64,000 nucleotides of DNA, from assembly GCF_040712315.1 (NCBI RefSeq), contig NC_134021.1:27862001-27926000 (forward strand), in the 5' to 3' direction. The position numbers and the translations under genes are program-made. The DNA comes from Castanea sativa. Its lineage: Eukaryota > Streptophyta > Magnoliopsida > Fagales > Fagaceae. The notes below the pieces were generated by a model, which was given only the letters and a program-made list of their open reading frames with translations, did not search any database and was not told the origin of the DNA. Shown one piece after another: positions 11,118 to 21,259 of the stretch (position 1 is the stretch's first letter; the number at the start of each line of letters is the position of its first letter).

Positions 11118-13363
11118 ATGCTCCGGAAATTCAATTGGTTTTTCCCTTATACCAAACATGTAGTAGTATCATTTTCTTCCATCAATGAACCATGTACTCG
11201 GCAAATTTCCCTTTCTTCCTTCCCTCCAAACTCCCCATATTTAAAATCTCTCTTTCACAACGGTCACCTCAAAGAAGCCTTGCTAGAGATGGCCGTTCAA
11301 GGCCCCGAAATGAGGTTCGAAGGCTATGACACGCTCTTAAATGAGTGCATAAACCAAAGAGCCATCAGAGAAGGCCAAAGGGTCCATACCCACATGATCA
11401 AAACCTGTTATCTCCCTCCTGTCTACCTCAGGACCAGGCTTATCGTTCTGTACTGTAAGTGTGAGTGTTTAGGTGATGCGCGGCAAATGCTCGATGAAAT
11501 GCCTGAAAGGAACGTGGTTTCATGGACGGCCATGATTTCAGCCTATTCTCAGAGAGGGTATGCCTCCGAAGCCTTGAATCTTTTTGTACAGATGTTGAGA
11601 TCAGGTACTCCTGGAATTTCATGTCGAATTTGGTGCTTTTCATGTTGTTTCAACTGTGAAATTATAGTGGACTTCTGTAAAAAATTGCCTAGTTTAAATT
11701 TAAAGTTGGCTTACCATATGAATTTTATTTCAGCAAAAAAAAAAAAAGTTGGCTTACCATATTGCGGTTTAATTACTAGTGATTTGGTGTACGTTTACAT
11801 GCAGTCTCACATGGAATGGTGGATGATGTAATTAATTGGGACACATCCCTTTCTTGAATTAATTTTCAAGAAAATTTTTAATGGAAGTTTTATTGCAATA
11901 TTCCTTGTTGTAAGAGGGTCTTGGGCAACTACGCATAGAATGTATGCTCATTTAAATTCCATGACTTTTGAATTTAATTCAAAGGTAAGTAAATGATAGA
12001 TGTTAGAATTATGCTAAGTTGATTTTTTTTTTTTTTCCTAACAGTACAAAAGCACACATTATTCTTATATAAAGTGAGCATGTGGGGTTTTATATGTTCT
12101 GAAACATCAAAAGTATTTGATCTTAATCTAAGATGCCTGCAGCCCCAAAATTGGTGGTTACATAGCATGGTGGATTTTTCTTCTTTGTTTTCTGCAACGT
12201 TGATGTAGGCATGTAGCCATTGTAACTTATGATTCTTTATTCCATTTTCTCATTACAAAGGTGAACTTTCTCCAGGTACTGAGCCTAATGAGTTCACTTT
12301 CGCCACTGTACTTACTTCTTGTATAGGTTCCAATGGGCTTAACCTGGGAAGGCAAGTCCACTCTTTCATAATTAAAACAAGTTTTGAATCCCATATATAT
12401 GTTGGAAGCTCGCTTCTTGACATGTATGCCAAAGCTGGTAGAATTCATGAAGCTCAAGGAGTTTTTGAAAGCTTGCCAGAAAGAGATGTTGTTTCTTGTA
12501 CTGCTATAATCTCAGGCTATGCCCAACTTGGCCATGATGAAGAAGCACTGGAGCTATTCCGTAGGTTGCAGATGGAAGGAATGAGTTCAAATTATGTCAC
12601 ATATGCCAGTGTTTTAACTGCATTATCTGGTCTTTCTGCATTAGATCATGGAAAGCAAGTTCACAATCATGTCCTTCGATCTGAACTACCCTCATATGTG
12701 GTTCTTCAGAATTCTCTAATTGATATGTATTCAAAATGTGGAAGCCTTAACTACTCTAGAAGGATCTTTGATGGTATGCCTGAGAGAACTGTCATCTCAT
12801 GGAATGCAATGCTCATGGGGTATAGCAAGCATGGAATGGGAAGAGAGGTGGTTGAGCTTTTTGAATTGATGAGAGAAGAAAATAAAGTCAAACCTGACAG
12901 CGTCACTATTTTGGCCGTTTTATCAGGTTGCAGCCATGGAGGAATGGAAGAAAGGGGACTGGAATTTTTCTTTGAGATGGAAAATGGGAAGCTCGGTGTT
13001 GAGCCAGTGATTGAGCACTATGGGTGTGTTGTTGATTTGCTTGGGCGTGCTGGCCAAGTAGAAGAGGCTTTTAAGTTTATCAAAAAGATGCCTTTTGAGC
13101 CAACTGCTGCTATATGGGGTTCACTTTTAGGTGCATGTAGGGTTCACTCAAATGTTGACATTGGTGAATTTGTGGGCCGTCGACTTTTAGAAATTGAGCC
13201 TGAAAATGCTGGGAATTATGTAATTCTTTCCAATTTATATGCTTCTGCAGGAAGATGGGAAGATGTAAGAACTTTAAGGGAATTGATGAGTGAGAAGGCT
13301 GTGATAAAGGAGCCAGGAAGAAGCTGGATTGAGCTCGATCAAATCCTTCATACTTTCAGTTAA
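11118..13363 (+). CDS. PLS-class PPR protein, At3g13770-like, lacking the DYW domain
   Basis: Two exons, 11118-11604 and 12276-13363, joined by a GT-AG intron (11605-12275), give 524 codons. The splice completes a Gly codon and restores the PNEFTFATVLTSC block. ATG 11118 (MLRKFNWFF) is the first in-frame ATG and starts a basic, Ser-rich, transit-peptide-like N-terminus. Tandem P, L and S repeats follow (for example NVVSWTAMISAYSQ near residue 131, DVVSCTAIISGYAQ, TVISWNAMLMGYSKHG), then an E domain (AIWGSLLGACRVHSNVDIGE near 446). From recalled family knowledge it resembles Arabidopsis At3g13770, a DYW-class protein expected to act in organelle RNA editing. Here homology stops at EPGRSWIELDQILHTF and a stop follows at once, so roughly 95-100 residues including the deaminase-like DYW domain are missing. 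It may need a partner deaminase or be a recent pseudogene. The repeats are otherwise intact. Confidence 0.85.
11605..12275 (+). other. Intron of the PPR gene
   Basis: 671 bases between donor GTACTC (11605) and acceptor TTCTCCAG (ends 12275). It is AT-rich with poly-A/T tracts. Reading through the donor soon leaves PPR homology, and splicing restores it. Confidence 0.85.
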
Positions 13364-13400
13364 ACTACAGATTATTTCAAAAGCTTAAGCAGTAAATCAA

Positions 13401-14266
13401 CCTGTGGTTAGACCCGATTTCACTTTGTCTACCCATGATTCAAAACTTAACACTTTGCTCACCTGAGGTCCGTTCTGTTAGAACTCCGTTACCCACTTCT
13501 GTTAAAATCGAGGGTAAAGATGTATTTTTGCTTTTCTTTTATGTCTCTTTCCTCCCAAAACAAAAAATTCATACAAAATCAAAAGAAAACAAGATAAAAA
13601 AAAAATGTCATTATGTAAAAATGGTAAAAAGTTGCTTTAAGAACTTCAAAAATGCAGAAACTTGAAGAACTGTTCAACAAGAGGCAATGTAATCATAGGT
13701 GCACCATAACAAACTCCCTCCAACATATGAAGGTTTTTTCCAACAACCCAAATGAATGAACAATTGGAAGCCTCAATAGCATGAACAATCTTAAAACTAG
13801 GTTTGCTTCTAAAGACCCAAAACTAGGTTTGCCATGTCTAGATTTGTCTCTCTCTCTCTCTCTCTCTCTCTCCCGTCCACCAACAGTCACTACAACCACT
13901 TTTGAAACCCATAACCAATGGCAAACCACAACACACATCCACTGCCAAAATCAAATCAACCACCTCTACCACAACACAAGTAGATCAACCTATAACCCCC
14001 CCCCCCCCCCAAAAAAAAAGAGACCCATGAAGCAGAGTGATGTCATCGCGGTGGCTACTCCACCTTTGAAACCCATAACCAATCGCAAAACACAACACAC
14101 AACCACTGCCAAAATCAAATCAACCACCTTTACCACAACAAAATCATATAAACCCACAACCCAAAAAACCACCCAAAAAAAAAAAACAAAAAACAAAAAA
14201 CAAATGAGACCCACAAAGCAAAACGAAGTCATCGCAGTGGCTACTGTTTGGGTGTGTGTGTGTGTG

Positions 14267-14297
<31 letters not shown>

Positions 14298-14872
14298 AGA
14301 CAACAAACCTAGTGAAACTTTGGCCATGGGTTCCTTGGATGAGATTGAAGAGAGTGAAAGGTGGAAACTGAGATCGGGTGGATCAGCCATGGATCTGAGG
14401 TCGGTGGTGGTGATGGTTGTTTGTGTGTGAGTTTTTGAAAGTGTAGGATTTTTTAATCTAAGGTTATTGTAGTTATATAAGAGTAGGATTTTATAAATTT
14501 AAGGTTATTGTATGTATATAAGAGTAGAATGATTTTTAGATTTATGTGAATATGAAATTTTATTTGGGTTAATTGACTCAAGAATGTTTATACCAAGAGA
14601 TAGTGTGTTCTTCAACTAAAATTTTACAATTTTTGCAAATTTGCTTTTAGATCTTATTTTTCTCAATTTTTTATGTATTATTTTGTTTTGGGAAGAGAGA
14701 GATAAAAAAAAAAAAAAGAAGCAAAAATACATATTTACCTTCGATTTTAATAGAGGTAGGTAACGGAACTCTAACAGAGTGGACCCTAAGTAGGCAAAGT
14801 GTTAAGTTTTGAACCACAGGTAGGCAAAGTGAAAATGGACCTAACCACATGTGAGTTTTCTGTAATTTCCCC
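13401..14872. mobile_element. Long-TIR Mutator-like non-autonomous element
   Basis: The left arm (from about 13401, CCTGTGGTTAGACC) and the reverse complement of the right arm (ending 14872, GGGGAAATTACAG inward to CATGTGGTTAGGTCC) match over about 200 bp. Shared blocks include TTTCACTTTG, CAAAACTTAACACTTTG and ATTAAAATCGA. Long TIRs suggest a Mutator-like element. The outer left end is eroded and no exact 9-bp duplication is seen. The interior holds CT and GA microsatellites and repeated units but no transposase. It begins only 38 bp after the PPR stop. Confidence 0.75.
13840..14300. repeat. Internal tandem units and CT/GA microsatellites
   Basis: A CT tract lies at about 13847-13873 and a GA tract at about 14272-14298. 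Between them a unit containing GAAACCCATAACCAAT and ACTGCCAAAATCAAATCAAC occurs twice (about 13900-13970 and 14068-14132). A second unit (GAGACCCA...GTCATCGC.GTGGCTAC) occurs at about 14020-14058 and 14206-14244. They lie inside the Mutator-like element. Confidence 0.75.
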
Positions 14873-14895
14873 TAAATTTAATCATTTAATTATAC

Positions 14896-15024
14896 TGTTG
14901 ACATGGGCCTGTGTGGCCTGTATTTCCAAGCCTAAGCCGGTCACCTTATTTGACCAAATTCAAATTTTAAAAGGAATGCTCCTTTGCCGTCTTGGCTAAT
15001 ATAACACACACACACACACACACA
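14896..15024 (+). repeat. 5' LTR of short-LTR copia
   Basis: It starts TGTTGACATGGGCC and ends in a CA repeat. It aligns over its whole length with 16576-16706. No obvious primer binding site follows it, which fits a deletion just inside. Confidence 0.7.
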
Positions 15025-15075
15025 GGTTTAGATCTGTTGGAACATCTCAACACGTTTAACATGTTGAACCTCTAA

Positions 15076-15477
15076 TTGTCAAGTTTTGGGGTGAATTATG
15101 AGGATGAAGATAAAGCGCTACTCTTATTAGTGTTGCTTCCTACACATTTTGATCATCAAATGACTACATTGATGTATGGGAAAGAGACTATAGTACTCGA
15201 TGAGGTGACTAGTGTTCTCTTGTCACATGTAAAGATAAAGCAAGATGGTGATGGTTCTCAAGCTGATGGACTTGTTGTAAAGTCAGAATCGAGCAATCGG
15301 GGTAGAAGCGAGTCAAGATCCAATGGGAATAGATCTCAGTCTAGATCACATGCAAAGAAAGATGTAGTGTACTTTTATTGTCACAAGAAATGGCTTTACA
15401 AGAATCAATGTAAAGAGTTGAAAGAGCATTTAGAGGAGAAGAACAACTTTACTTTGAATGAACGTAGTCAAGAACAA
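15076..15477 (+). pseudogene. Copia gag fragment with degenerate zinc knuckle
   Basis: The translation resembles the UBN2-type copia gag: LLLVLLPTHFDHQMTTLMYGKE near residue 15, then a Ser/Arg-rich stretch and VYFYCHKKWLYKNQCKE. This is a CCHC knuckle with the second Cys and spacing damaged. The N-terminal half of gag is missing. Gag would package the element RNA; this copy is not functional. Confidence 0.75.
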
Positions 15478-15480
15478 TAA

Positions 15481-16497
15481 AATACCATAGAATAGATAAT
15501 GGACTAGAGCATAGAGATAAAGAATTTATAAGATTTTGTGAATTAGGAGGTATTACTCGTCACTTCACAGTTAAAGGAACTCCACAATAGAATGGGGTTG
15601 CAAAGAGAATGAACAGAACCTTAGTAGAAAGAGTTAGATGCATGAGATTGAATGCAATGTTGCCTTAGGTGTTTTGGGCAGAGATAGTTAACATTGCAAG
15701 CTTCATTATTAATAGATCTCCATCATCAGCCATTGATTTCAAGATTCTAGAAGAGGTTTGGTCATGTAGACCAGTCAATTATTCGAGTCTAAATATCTTT
15801 GGTTGTCCAGCTTATGTGCATGTGTAGAGTGGAGAGCGTTCTAAATTGGATTTGAAGTCAAGAAAATGTATATTTCTTGGTTTTGAAAAAGGTGTTAAAG
15901 GCTACAGGCTTTGGGATCCAATCTAAAAGAAAATGGTGACCACCAAAGACGTCATATTTGATGAAGCCATTATGTAGAAATAGAATGAAGCAAAGACCTG
16001 TGATGATAGTTCACAATAGAAATTAACTGTTGAGGTGGAGTTTGAAAAGAATAGTTCACCTAGTGATAAGGGTGATGATAATGATATTGATCCATAGTAG
16101 CAACAAGAAGAACCTTATTCAATTGCTAATGGTAGAGAGAAGTGGGTTCACAAAGCACCACAAAAATATGGCTTTGAAGACATGGTTAGTTTTGCTCTCA
16201 TAACTAGCAGTGCAAATCCGCTGTCTTACATGGATGTAGAAGAGATGGGGTCACTAAAGAAGATTAAGAGTTGGGAATCAATGAAATTGCCCAGGAGAAA
16301 GAAGGCTTTTGGTTGCAAGTGGGTATATCGCAAAAAAGAAGCATTATCAAAAAATGAAGGTGAAAAATTTAAGGCACAGTTAGTGGCTAAGGATTACTCA
16401 TAGAGAGAGGAAGAGAATACCTTAGATATGTTGACAAAGCCAGTTCCAACTGACAAGTTCAAGAGCTACTTGGACTTGGTTGATATTTGCAGCTTGT
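15481..16497 (+). pseudogene. Copia integrase/RT remnants joined to RNase H C-terminus
   Basis: Translation with several stops shows integrase blocks (GGITRHFTVKGTPQ, then NGVAKRMNRTL; KCIFLGFEKGVKGYRLWDP). The RT entry follows (FGCKWVYRKK, AQLVAKDYS at about 16300-16400). It then jumps straight to LDMLTKPVPTDKFKSYLDL (about 16415-16480), the end of RNase H. RT catalytic core and most of RNase H are deleted, so the copy could only move with help in trans. Confidence 0.75.
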
Positions 16498-16575
16498 GAG
16501 CCCTTAAGGGCTAAAGTGGACGCGATGGAGGAGTTTGCTCATGTAGCTTGATCAATTTAAGCCAAGGTGGAGATT

Positions 16576-16706
16576 TGTTGACGAGGGACCGTGTGGCTTG
16601 TATTGCCAAGCCCAAGTCAGTCACCTTATTTGACCGAATCCAAATTGTATAAGAAATCCTCCTTTGCTGACTTGATTAATAACACACGCACACACACACA
16701 CACACA
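16576..16706 (+). repeat. 3' LTR of short-LTR copia
   Basis: It starts TGTTGACGAGGG after a purine-rich tract and ends in a CA repeat. The next base (16707) already belongs to a different copia element. Confidence 0.7.
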
Positions 16707-16879
16707 GGAAGAGGAATTATCCAAAGTTTAAAGTTGCCAAGAACAAGGGTATGAAAAGTTCATTTCTTCTTGAAATATGTTTAGTATAGAATCCCATGGT
16801 GTGTAGATTCAGGTAGTACTAATCATATCTGCAATTCTTTGTAGGGGTTTTAGGAGATCAAAAAGCTGAGTGAAGGGAA

Positions 16880-18598
16880 TTGTTTCTTACTTTGGCTTAT
16901 GGGAGCAGGATTCCGGTTGTAGCTGTTGGTGTTGTTAATTTGTATTTCGAGTCTAGGGTTTTAATATTGAAAGACTGTCTTTATGTACCTAATGTTCGTA
17001 GGAATTTAATTTCTGCAACTTATTTAGGTAAAGATGGATATTGTGTTATCCTTAAAGACAATGTTGTAATAAAGAAGGGTAAAATGTTTATCTGTTTTGG
17101 CAATATTGTGAATGGTCTTTATATTTTAACTCCTGATAAGCATGAATTATATAATTCTAAATTAGATAATAATTCACATGTGAAATCATTAAAGAGAAAG
17201 TTTCCTTCTATTAGTGAAGCATATCTTTGGCACTTACGTTTAGGTCATATTAATTCAAACAGAATTGAAAGACTTATCAAAGATGGACTTTTAGGACCCA
17301 TGGATTTTGATGAATTTCCAATTTTTGAATCTTGTTTGGAAGGTAAAATGACCAAACAGCCTTTTAATGCAAAAGGTAGAAGAGCCTAAGATTTGCTAGA
17401 ACTAGTACATGCAGATGTATGTGGTCCTATGTCAATCCAAGCAAGAGGTGGCTATGAGTATTTCATCACTTTCACGGATGATTGCTCAAGATTTGGTTAT
17501 GTGTACCTAATGAAACGGAAGTCTGAAACTTTTGAAAAGTTCAAAGACTTTAGGGCTGAAGTTGAGAATCAATTAGGTAAACACATAAAGGCCATTCGAT
17601 CTGATCGAGGTAGCGAATACCTTCTTGGGGATTTCAAGGATTACTTTATTGAAAATGGGATTATATCCCAGTTGACTGCACCTAGAACTCCACAACAAAA
17701 TGGTGTAGCAGAAAGAAGGAATAAGACTCTTTTAGATATGGTTCGATCCATGATGAATTATTCGACTCTACCAATTTCCTTTTGGGGATATGCCTTAAGT
17801 ACTGCAATGTATCTTCTGAATTTAGTACTTTCGAAGTCTGTTCCTAAAACACCTATAGAATTGTGGAATGGTCGTAAGCCTAGTATAAGACATCTCCATA
17901 TTTGGGGTTGTCTAGCACATGTGTTAAAAGGAAATTCTGACAAGTTACAGTCCAAAACAGAAGTGGTTTTTTTTGTAGGGTATCCAAGAGGAACAGTTGG
18001 AGGTTTATTCTATAATCATAAGGATAAAAAAGTGTTTGTTAGCACAAATGCCAAATTCTTGGAAAATGACTATATGAATAATTTTACTCCTAGAAGTAGA
18101 GTTGTGTTGGCTGAGATTAATGAACCTGTAGTTAAACAACTAATGTATGAAACTAGAAATGATGTGGCTGTATTAGATACACCACAAGATACTACTCATG
18201 AGATGTCTAGTACACAGGTGTCTCGTCGTAGTGGGAGAATTATTCGGCCTCCTGTGAGATTTATAGGTTTGGGAGAAACTTATGAAGCTATCGTAGAAGA
18301 TGAGGCAATAAATGATATAGATGCACATCATTGGGTTGAAGCTATGAAATCTGAATTAGATTCGATGTATTCCAATCAAGTTTGGGATCTTGTAGAGGCA
18401 CCTAACGGCATTAAACCTGTTGGTTGCAAATGGGTTTACAAGAGGAAGAGAGGGATAGATGGAAATGTTGAAACTTTTAAAGCAAGACAAGTGACGAAAG
18501 GGTATACACAAAAAGAAGACATTGACTATTATGAAACTTTTTTGTCAATAGTCATGCTTAAGTCTATCAGAATTCTCTTATCCACTGTTGCTCATTAA
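16880..18598 (+). pseudogene. Copia GAG-pre-integrase, integrase and RT start
   Basis: Residues of the first block (16880-17387) hold LYVPNVRRNLISA and the HLRLGHIN...CEGK-like GAG-pre-integrase motif. A TAA at 17387-17389 then interrupts the frame. The integrase core follows (17393 on): D-x-[26 protein letters not shown] and [12 protein letters not shown] carry the catalytic D, D and E. Next come the GKG-like C-terminal region and RT entry GCKWVYKRK at about 18420. It ends in a stop at 18598. Confidence 0.85.
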
Positions 18599-19831
18599 GA
18601 TTATGAGATTTGGCAAATGGGTGTCAAGACTGCATTTCCTAATGGCAATCTTGAAGAAGAAATCTAAATGTTACAACCGGAAGATTTCATAGCAAAGAAC
18701 CAAGAGCATATGGTATGAAAGTTGAAAAGGTTCATTTATGGACTTAAGTAAGCATCTAGGTCATAGAACATCAAATTTGATCAAGCAATCAAGACATTTG
18801 GTTTTGAACAAAATCTTGATGAACCGTGTGTGTACAAAAGACATCGAAATAAAGTAGTAATGTTCCTAGTGCTTTATGTTGATAATATTCTACTCATTGG
18901 AAATGATGTAGCAATAATGTCATCGGTTAAAGTTTGGTTGTCAACCCAATTTGATATGAAGGACTTGGGTGAAGCTAACTATATTCTAAGGATCAAGCTT
19001 TGGCGAGATCGAAAGAATAGAATGTTAGGTTTGTCACAAGCTGGATATATAGATAAGGTTCTAGAACGGTTTAACATGTAAAACTCCAAGAAAGGATTAC
19101 TTCCTTTTAGATATGGAGTTCCTCTGTTTGATGACCAAAGGCTTAAGACTCTTGAGGAAGAAAACATGATGAGACAAATTCCTTATGCTTTTGCGGTAGG
19201 AAGTCTCATGTATGCCATGCTTTGTACTAGACCGGATATTTGTTATTCAGTTGGCATGGTCAGCCGATATCAATCAAATCCAGGACCTAAACATTGGCAG
19301 GCTGTAAAGCATATCATTAAGTATCTACGGAGAACGAGAGATTATATTCTTGTTTACCGTTGTGAGGATTTGATTCCCATTGGCTATACAGATTCAAATT
19401 TGCAGTCGGATCTAGATTTCAGAAAATCCACGTCGGGTTGTGTATTCACCTTGGGAGGTGGAGCCATAAGTTGGAGGAGTGTTAAGCAATCTTGTATTAC
19501 GGACTCCACCATGGAAGCCGAATATGTTGTTACTTGTGAGGAAGCAAAGGAGGCTGTTTGGCTCAAGAAATTCCTTTCTGATCTTGGTGTTTTGAGAATT
19601 GAGCAAGTTCCTATTACATTGTTTTGTGATAATAGTGGAGTGGTTGCACAATCCAAAGATCCAAAGAATCATAAGAAAGGAAAGCACATAGAAAGAAAAT
19701 ACCACATCATTCGAGACATTGTTGCTCGTGGAGATGTGGTTGTAGCAAAGATTAATGGTGCAAAGAATCAGCGGATCCCTTTACCAAAGCCTTGCCCCAA
19801 AGGACTTTCGAGTCACATTTGGAGGAGATAG
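18599..19831 (+). pseudogene. Copia RT and RNase H, catalytic YVDD changed to YVDN
   Basis: After 18599 the RT continues with several stops (MGVKTAFPNGNLEEEI). The catalytic loop at about 18876 reads LYVDNILLIGND, so the second active-site Asp is Asn. RNase H follows from about 19166 (YTDSNLQSDLDFRKSTSGCVF, TMEAEYVV, KHIERKYHIIRD), which carry the D, E and D positions. The end shows a one-base shift near the usual DPLTKALP block. Inactive. Confidence 0.85.
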
Positions 19832-19865
19832 GAGTTAGATAAGTGCAGTCTTTAGTGCAAGTGGG

Positions 19866-21259
19866 AAATATGCATATACACAGTGAAAAAATAACTGATC
19901 TACTTCATTCATAATGTTAACATGCACTACGTAAGTTTCAGAATATGAGAACAAGAGAGTGTACTTTGGAGCGGTGAATTTCAAAACCAAAAATCAGAAA
20001 CACTTGGGAACACTTTCAATCTTTACTCCAATTCCACTAACGTCCAAGATGTGTAGTCTTTCAATTAGTTTTCAAAAGGGAAAATGACAAAGTGTTTAAC
20101 ACTTACATGCACACCACTTCACAATGATGTTTTTGCAAATCTCTTTAAAATTCTATATGTTTCTCCCTTTATATCTAACTGATTATCTAATTGAGCTAGC
20201 CTTTTGGGCCTTTCCAATTGGGCTTTAGTATGTGGCTTGGAGTAGGACCAAAAGGGACCAATAAGACACTAGCTCCAATAGGCCTTAGACTTTTCCGTCA
20301 ACTCTTGACAAGTCCAAAGTTACCATTAACTATATTTAATACCACTATATAAATATAGTTGCACTCTAGGCTTTATTTATAAATTATATCCCTAGACTTT
20401 ATTGTACATGCAACCCCTTCATAAAATATTCATAGTAATACAAATTCATGAATGTAGACTGTCACTTTGTAGATTAGTACATCTTAATTCCTTGAGTACC
20501 CGGTTTAATCCTTTAAGTTATTCATCATATATTTATGAAATCCAATTCCATAAATATATACTTTAGTAACTTCTTACCAAAGTGGTTAGGCCTAACTCTC
20601 TAAATAACAAACCCATTAAACTTATCTTAAGGGAATATTTTGTATCTCCGTTAAGAGACTATGAATTCCATCGTGAGAATATATGTCCCATCAACGCTAA
20701 ATGTGATTGCCCAACATACTGAGGTTTTGACCGTAACTATAGATCTCACTCCTGATATATCAAAGCAACTTACACTTCATGATTAAGTCCATTATCCTCT
20801 CAAGATTAAGAGTTCATGTAAATATAAGTCGTGAGTTTATTATTCATTTGACAGTCGTTAGGAAAACAATAAATCCCACAACGGTCTAGTTAAATATGTT
20901 TTAACTTTTAAAACATATCAACATATCAACTAGAAATCTCTATTTCCATGATCAAGACAAATCATCTTAGTTGATATGTTATAGTCTTCACAAATGAAAT
21001 ACCTAATTTCATCACCGACTACAAACTACAATTCTGAGTTTACAAAGAACTTGTGATTTATATCTTCTGTGACTTTTCACATAAATCACATACTATGCAT
21101 CTCATGGACTATATGATAATATCACATTATTCATGTTACCATTATTTTTAGATAATAATAAAACAATTTTATTAATCACAACATTAAGTCATACATAATG
21201 TTATACATAATAAAATACATAGCATCATACAATAGGATTTGAGGGCACACATCTTAACA
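19866..21259 (-). repeat. Copia LTR in reversed orientation
   Basis: This 1.39-kb segment aligns along its length with the two LTRs of the copia at 27299-35135, in the orientation of that minus-strand element, and ends ...CTTAACA at 21259. Its U5 end lacks only the first few bases and touches the polypurine tract of the plus-strand copia. For that element the LTR is therefore backwards. It could be a misformed 3' end or an unrelated nested LTR. Confidence 0.85.

Larger units (their letters stand above)
14896..16706 (+). mobile_element. Internally deleted Ty1/copia element with very short LTRs
   Basis: Direct repeats of 129 and 131 bp (14896-15024 and 16576-16706) both start TGTTGAC and end in a CA microsatellite. 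The 3' copy is preceded by a purine-rich tract (CAAGGTGGAGATT, ending 16575). Between them are copia gag, integrase, and the start and very end of the RT-RNase H region; the RT core is gone. The outer flanks (TATAC left, GGAAG right) do not match, so the insertion has been rearranged. Confidence 0.75.
16707..19865 (+). mobile_element. 5'-truncated Ty1/copia element (same family as 27299-35135)
   Basis: The sequence begins abruptly inside the gag zinc-knuckle region (KRNYPKF) and runs through protease, integrase, RT and RNase H to a polypurine tract (about 19853-19865). It parallels the minus-strand copia at 27299-35135 almost base for base. The 5' LTR, PBS and most of gag are absent. Instead of a normal 3' LTR it runs into an LTR in the opposite orientation. 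Confidence 0.85.

Noticed and set aside
13781..14430. 196-codon Thr/Pro/Lys-rich frame and its reverse
   Set aside because: Composition follows CT, C and A tracts of a Mutator-like element; start codon and family support are lacking.
15001..16706. CA microsatellites as independent simple repeats
   Set aside because: Both are the ends of the same short LTR, so they are duplicated parts of one element.
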